Below, piece by piece: positions 59,371 through 64,000 of a stretch of 64,000 nucleotides of DNA; the stretch's first letter is position 1; each line of letters starts with the position of its first letter. The position numbers were made by a program, and so were the translations under genes. This stretch comes from Rebecca billardiae RCC1528 (taxonomy: Eukaryota > Haptophyta): contig OZ251245.1 of the NCBI GenBank assembly GCA_965240325.2, positions 744,001 through 808,000 of the forward strand, in the 5' to 3' direction. The notes under the pieces are model-generated. The model was not told the DNA's origin. It saw only the letters and a program-made list of their open reading frames with translations, and made no database searches.

Positions 59371-62302
59371 ATGGCGACCGTGTCCATCGAGGTCCGCGCC
59401 GCGCGCGCGCGCCGCGCGCCGGCACGCCCCGCCGCACACGTGCCGTGCGCCTGCCGCCTGGGCTGTGGCGCAGGGCGCTCTGCCCTCGCGCGTGCACGCG
59501 CGCGCGCGCGGCGCGCGCGGCCGGCGCCGACGCGCGCGCGCGCGCTCGCCGCCGGCCCGCGGCGCGCGCAGCACAAGAAGGGCGAGGTGAACGAGCTGAA
59601 GGCGTCGTTGCGTAACCCCGCGGTCGAGCGCGACCCCGAGAAGCGGCGCGAGGTCGTCAAGCGCGTGATCGCGTACATGACGCTCGGGATCGACGTGTCT
59701 CGGCTCTTCATGGAGATGATCATGGCGACCTCGTCGAACGACCTCGTGATCAAGAAGATGGTGTACCTGTACATCTGCAACTACGCGTCGACGAACCCGG
59801 AGCTCTCGCTCCTCGCGATCAACACCTTCCAGAAGGACTGCCGCGACGAGGACCCCATGGTGCGCGGGCTCGCGCTCCGCTCGTTCTGCTCGCTGCGGCT
59901 GCCTAATATCGTGGAGTACCTGCAGAAGCCGATCGAGGACGGGCTGGTGGACCCGTCGGCGTACGTGCGCAAGACGGCGGCGCTGGGCTGCGTCAAGCTG
60001 CACAACCTCGCCCCGCGCCTCGTCGCCGACTCCTCGCTGCCCGCCAAGCTGCGCACCGCGCTGTACGACCGCGACGCGACTGTCGTCGCGAACGCGGTGT
60101 GCGCACTGGAGGAGGTGGAGGGGCGCGAGGGGCCGGTGGAGCGCGCGGTGGTGCACCACCTGCTCAACCGGATGCGCGAGTTCAACGAGTGGGCGCAGGT
60201 CGTCGTCCTCGGCCTCGTCGGGCGCTACGCCCCCGCCGACTCGAACGAGACATTCGACGTGATGAATATTCTCGAGGAGCGGCTTAAGCATTCGAACGCG
60301 GCGGTGGTGCTCGCGACGACCAAGGTGTTCCTCAACCTGACGCAGGACTTCCCGACGGTGCGGCAGCAGGTGTACGCGCGGCTCAGGACGCCGCTCGTCA
60401 CGCTCGTGCACGGCGGCACCGTCGAGCAGGGCTACGCCACCCTGAAGCACATCGCGCTGCTCGTGTCGCGCGCGCCCGCGGTGTTTGCTGAGGAGCACAA
60501 GTCGTTCTTCCTGCGCTTCAACGAGCCGACGTACGTGAAGCTGGTGAAGCTCGACATCCTCACGGCGATCGCGACGGCGCGGAACGTCGCCGAGATCGCC
60601 GAGGAGGTGAGCGAGTACATCACAGACGTCGACGTCGCCGTCTCGCGATCGGCGGTGCGCGTCGTCGGCAAGCTGGGTGCTCTCGTGCCGAGCGCCGCGC
60701 GCTCGGTGGCGGACCAGCTCGTGTCCTTCCTCTCGGTGGGGATCTCGCACGTCTCGGCGGAGGCGGTGGTGGCGATGCACGCGCTGCTGCGCAAGCACCC
60801 CTCGCTCCTCGCGCCCTCCGCCACCGGCGCGCCCTCCTCCCTCGCCTCCGCCATTGGCACGCTCATGCGCTACGCGGATGAGCCGGAGGCCAAGGTGGCC
60901 ATGCTGTGGATGCTGGGCGAGTACGGCGAGCAGATTCCGGAGGCGCCGTACCTGCTCGAGCCGATGATCGACGAGGTGGGCGAGGAGCCGTCCGCGGCGG
61001 TGCGGCTCGAGCTGCTCGCCTCCGCCGTCAAGCTCTTCGTCAAGCGGCCCCCCGAGATGCAGCGCATGCTCGGCCGTCTGCTCGAGGCCGCAACGACGGA
61101 CGTCAGTTACACAGACGTGCACGACCGCGCGATGCTGTACTACAGGCTGCTGCAGTACGACGTGGCGAGCGCGCAGAAGGTGCTCACCACGCACCCGCCC
61201 GCGCCTGAGAGGTTCGTCGAGGACACCGCGTCGGAGTGGCAGGCATGCGCGCGCGCACGCGCGCGGCGCACGCACCGCGCTTGCGCGCACGCGCGCGCGG
61301 CGCCGCCCTGGCGGCGCGCTTGCTGCGCGCGCGAGGCTGGGCCCACACCGCGCCCGTCGGCTCACGCCTGGCGGACGCGCCGGCTGGCGCGTGTCGACGC
61401 GGCGTGCGCGCGCAGGATAGGCTCTTCGAGGAGTTCAACTCGCTCACGGTGATCTACGGCCTCCCCGCCGAGCGCTTCCTCAAGCCGACGCTAAGCGCCA
61501 ACCACGCGGCCCACGAGGAGACGGGCGTGGGGCTGGCGACCGGCGGCGCTGGAGGGGGCGCGCGCGGCGCGGCCAACGGTACGGGTGGCGGCGAGGAGGA
61601 GGAGGAGGAGGAGGGGGAGGAGGAGGAGGAGGAGGAGGAGGACGAGGACGAGGAGGAGGAGGAGGAGGAGGAGGAGGAGGAGGACGAGGCACAGCCGGGC
61701 GGCGCGTCGGCCGGTGCAGCCGTGGCCGCGCCGCCCGGCGCGAGCGGTGGCGGAGGCAGTTTGGTCGATCTGCTGGGAGATCTCGATCTGGGCGGGGGGG
61801 CGCCGCCGCCGCCGCCGCAGCCCGCGGCAGCGCCGCCGCCGCTCGCGCTCTCGCCGGCGGTGAGCCTAGACTCCGCGAGCTTCCAGCAGCAGGTGCGACC
61901 GCCTCCCTCCCCGTGCGCGCGCGCGCCCGCGCAACGCGCCGGGCGCGCGGCTCACGCGCGCGGCCCGCGCCCGGCGCTGACCGCGGCCGCGGCGCGCAGT
62001 GGGGCATGCTGCCAGAAGGGGGCAGCTTCACAATGTCGTTCGCGGGCGCGCCCACGCCGCAGCCGGTGGTCTCGGCGCTCGCCGCGCGGCACGTCATGTG
62101 CATGGCCTTTGGCACCGTCGGGCAGACGCACAAATTCTATTTTTACGCGCACGCGGCCGCGGAGGGCGCCGTCGTGCTCGCCGAGCTGCTGCTCGACCTG
62201 GGCACGCACACGGGGAGGGCGACGCTCAAGAGCGCGGCGCCGGCGGTCATCCCGCGCTTCGGCGACGCGCTGCGCGAGTACGTCAGCGCCGCGGTGCAGT
62301 GA
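59371..62302 (+). CDS. AP4B1: AP-4 complex beta subunit (spliced)
   Basis: Exons 59371-59391, 59572-61242, 61416-61892 and 62000-62302 give about 823 residues (Arabidopsis AP-4 beta is of similar length, human 739). AP-4 beta is a large adaptin that sorts cargo at the trans-Golgi network. The trunk is HEAT-like, with AP-4-type signatures DEDPMVRGLALRSFCSLRLP, VVHHLLNRMREFNEWAQ and DVHDRAMLYYRLLQYDVASA. These resemble plant AP-4 beta more than AP-1/2 beta. The hinge holds a long Glu/Asp tract (61593-61690). The appendage begins WGMLPEGGSF and ends LREYVSAAVQ. Introns 1 and 3 are GT-AG. Intron 2 (61243-61415) has a GC donor (TGGCAG|gcatgcg), and its 173-nt removal is required to change frame into DRLFEEFNSLTVIY. 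The short first exon (MATVSIE) is the least certain part. Confidence 0.9.
61243..61415 (+). other. GC-AG intron 2 of the AP-4 beta gene
   Basis: The donor is GAGTGGCAG|gcatgcgcgc and the acceptor gcgcgcag|GATAGGCTC. The 173-nt length shifts frame, and both flanking exons are conserved (SEWQ / DRLFEEFNSL), so the intron is well supported. No in-phase GT donor lies at the conserved boundary. Confidence 0.8.
61593..61690 (+). repeat. GAG/GGA repeat encoding an acidic tract in AP-4 beta
   Basis: A nearly pure purine run of gag and gga triplets with a few gac. It encodes about 30 Glu/Asp residues in the hinge. The length is likely polymorphic. Confidence 0.85.
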
Positions 62303-62462
62303 GCCGCGGGCTGGGGGCTGACCGCTCAGGGTTGGCAGCCGCAGAGCTTGGAGCCACCGCGCCGTTTCGTTACTTACGCTACCTGTAAAGATCATAGGCG
62401 CGGCTCTGCCGGCTCACTGGGTTGCTCGGTAACGTATTTGGCGTCCAGCCCACACGGCTTTG

Positions 62463-64000
62463 ATGGGGGCGGGCTGCTCGGCCGCGAAGCGGCCGCCCAC
62501 CGCGGTGGTGGCATCTGCGGACGAGGGCCATCCGGAAGCGGCGGAGGGCAAGGGCACCGACGACAGACCACCCCAACAGCCGACCGCACCGGCGAGCACC
62601 GGCGCCGCGCAGGCTCCCGCCGAGCCGGGCGCGAGTGCGAGCGCGTCGGCCGACGCGCCACCGGCGCAGGCGCGCCCGGCCGCCGCGGCGGCCGGGCCGG
62701 CAGCATCGGCGTCTGGCCCGCCGATCGCGGCGGCGAGGGCATCGCCAGAGCAGGCGCCCTCGCCCTCGCCCAAGAAGGCGTCCTTCAAGGAGGAGGTGCT
62801 CGCCGAGCTCGCGCAGCCGGCGCCCGCGAGGGGCGGGGACGGCGACAGCGGTCGCGGCGCCGGCGGCTCGCGCGCGAGCACGCCGACGCGGCGCAATCAG
62901 TCGGGGATGCGGGCGGACGACAACATGCAGGCGGTGTACGACGTGGTGAGCGCCACCGCCGCCTCCGCCGCCGAGGCCTCCAAGGTGCTCGGCGAGGCGA
63001 TGAGCTCCTCCCTGTACCGCGTGGTCGAGCACGTCGCGGGCCGGCTGACGCGCGTGACTGTGCTCCAGCTCAAGATGCTGCTGGGGAAGGCGCTGTCGCA
63101 GGACGTGTCGATGCACGCGGCGATGACGCCGCACGAGGTCTCGGTGTGCATCCAGGAGCTCGGCCTGCGCGGCGAGAGCTTCCTCCTCTCCGAGGTGCTC
63201 GGCCGGCACCACGGGCAGCTCGTGACGCGCCAGTCGCTGCTCGCCGGTTTGGTCGGTGTCGCAGTGGGCAGCTATGAGGACAAGGTGGCGACGCTGTTCA
63301 TCATCTTCGACGAGTCGAACGACGGGCGGCTGCAGCAGGCGGAGGTGCGCAACCTCTTCTTCGCGTGCTTCGCCTTCAAGCAGCCCGAGGCGTGGACCGA
63401 GGGCTCCGGACTCGAGCCGCAGCAGCTCGCTGACGAGTGCCTTTCCGTGCTCGGCGACTCGGAGGCGGAGCGCGCGCACGGCGTGAGTCTGTACGAGTTC
63501 TTCGACTTCTGCAAGGCGTACGAGCACAAGCTCGCGCCGCTTCTCACGCTCGGCAGCCCCGCCGCCGCGTCCTCCGCCTCCGGCAGGCGCTGGGGCGGCC
63601 TCCACTCGCCGTTCCATTCCAACTCGCCCACGCGCTCGCCCACGCGCCGCGGCTCGCCCGAGAATAGTAATCATGCGGCGAATAATCACAACTCGTCGTC
63701 GAGGTCGTTTGGGGAGCACGCGCTCGCGGCCGGCGCGGCGGGGGCGTCGCCGCGCCGCGCGAAGACGGGCGGCGGCGCGCCGACGGCGGCGGCGTCGGCG
63801 GCTTCGCCGAAGGACGGCGCGAGCCCGTCGCGCGCGCTCAAGGCAACGTCACTCAGCACCGGCCCGCCTCCCGGGCAGTCGCGGCAGCGGACCGGCGCGC
63901 GCGCGCCTCTGGACCCGCTCGAGGGCGGCACGAGTGGCGGCAGCGGCGGCGGTGGTGGTGGTGCGGCGGTGCCGAGTCGCTCGACCATCGCCGGGATGGG
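62463..64000 (+). CDS. EF-hand protein with N-terminal acylation motif (5' part, runs off window)
   Basis: An open frame from ATG 62463 to the window end without a stop, at least 512 residues. It starts MGAGCS: Gly2 fits N-myristoylation and Cys5 palmitoylation, so membrane attachment is likely. Residues 10-150 are Ala/Pro/Ser-rich and disordered. A conserved helical region follows (DDNMQAVYDVVSATAASAAE then SSSLYRVVEHVAGRLTRVTV). A canonical EF-hand loop lies at 283-294, DESNDGRLQQAE, with ligands at positions 1, 3, 5 and 12 and Gly at 6. A second helical block (ECLSVLGDSEAERAHGVSLY) may be a degenerate partner hand. The tail is Ser/Pro/Gly-rich with SPTRSPTRRGSP-type phosphorylation-like repeats. 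It is likely a Ca2+-regulated membrane-associated protein of unknown role. It starts 161 bases after the AP-4 beta stop. Confidence 0.72.
   Translation, partial: MGAGCSAAKRPPTAVVASADEGHPEAAEGKGTDDRPPQQPTAPASTGAAQAPAEPGASASASADAPPAQARPAAAAAGPAASASGPPIAAARASPEQAPSPSPKKASFKEEVLAELAQPAPARGGDGDSGRGAGGSRASTPTRRNQSGMRADDNMQAVYDVVSATAASAAEASKVLGEAMSSSLYRVVEHVAGRLTRVTVLQLKMLLGKALSQDVSMHAAMTPHEVSVCIQELGLRGESFLLSEVLGRHHGQLVTRQSLLAGLVGVAVGSYEDKVATLFIIFDESNDGRLQQAEVRNLFFACFAFKQPEAWTEGSGLEPQQLADECLSVLGDSEAERAHGVSLYEFFDFCKAYEHKLAPLLTLGSPAAASSASGRRWGGLHSPFHSNSPTRSPTRRGSPENSNHAANNHNSSSRSFGEHALAAGAAGASPRRAKTGGGAPTAAASAASPKDGASPSRALKATSLSTGPPPGQSRQRTGARAPLDPLEGGTSGGSGGGGGGAAVPSRSTIAGM

Noticed and set aside
59230-61365. 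711-residue minus-strand frame
   Set aside because: Antisense to AP-4 beta exons; the Arg/His-rich composition is typical of shadow frames.
62379-63719. 446-residue minus-strand frame at the right end
   Set aside because: Opposite the EF-hand gene, which has canonical motifs. The minus frame is Arg/His/Gly-rich and lacks recognisable domains.
1-64000. tRNA, rRNA and CRISPR arrays
   Set aside because: No T-loop GGTTCGAATCC-like context with a matching cloverleaf, no rRNA core sequence, and no regularly spaced short repeats with unique spacers were found by reading. A covariance-model scan would be decisive for tRNAs.

Overview
This window is nuclear DNA of a very GC-rich eukaryote, most consistent with a photosynthetic protist and probably a haptophyte (inference). 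The genes are large, GC-rich and poor in introns, several spliceosomal introns can be placed exactly, and the gene set is purely eukaryotic: VPS13, AP-4 beta, proteasome Rpn3, two-pore K+ channels and a NIPA transporter. A Ycf49-like protein with a presumed plastid presequence points to an alga. At least two introns appear to use GC-AG ends. No bacterial operon, rRNA, tRNA or CRISPR array was seen.

Layout. 1-6.1 kb: a 3' gene fragment, a DASS/SLC13 anion transporter and a GT61 glycosyltransferase. 6.1-14.3 kb: a gene-poor accessory block with nested TA-flanked inverted-repeat elements (7519-10918, with 7832-9788 inside), tandem repeats and dispersed repeats. 14.3-29.9 kb: a conserved block in which an 11-kb single-exon VPS13-like lipid-transfer protein gene is flanked by two paralogous two-pore K+ channel genes. 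30-35.9 kb: a second repeat block with a 2.7-kb inverted-repeat-bounded segment, 375-bp tandem repeats and an inverted copy of the 10.2-10.9 kb repeat. 35.9-39.9 kb: a multipass protein with a protease-associated-like ectodomain and a cytosolic SHA/WCLFE (TIR-like) module, then a short FAD oxidoreductase. 40.0-47.1 kb: two intact gag-only LTR retrotransposons inserted tail to tail, each with identical-looking LTRs and a perfect 5-bp target duplication. 47.1-50.1 kb: repeats and a broken F-box gene. 50.1-55.6 kb: a DnaJ-PPR fusion, a PAN/apple-like secreted protein, a small hypothetical gene, the Ycf49-like gene and a NIPA-like Mg2+ transporter. 57.1-64 kb: Rpn3 and AP-4 beta, divergent from a 172-bp shared promoter, then the 5' part of an EF-hand protein with an MGAGCS N-terminus that runs off the window.

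The genes do not form one pathway. Several act on membranes (VPS13 lipid transfer, AP-4 sorting, K+ and Mg2+ transport, GT61 in the secretory route). The points most worth following up are the gag-only retrotransposon pair forming a 7-kb palindrome, the PA-multipass-TIR-like protein, the K+ channel pair with unorthodox selectivity filters split by a conserved intron, and the nested TA transposons.
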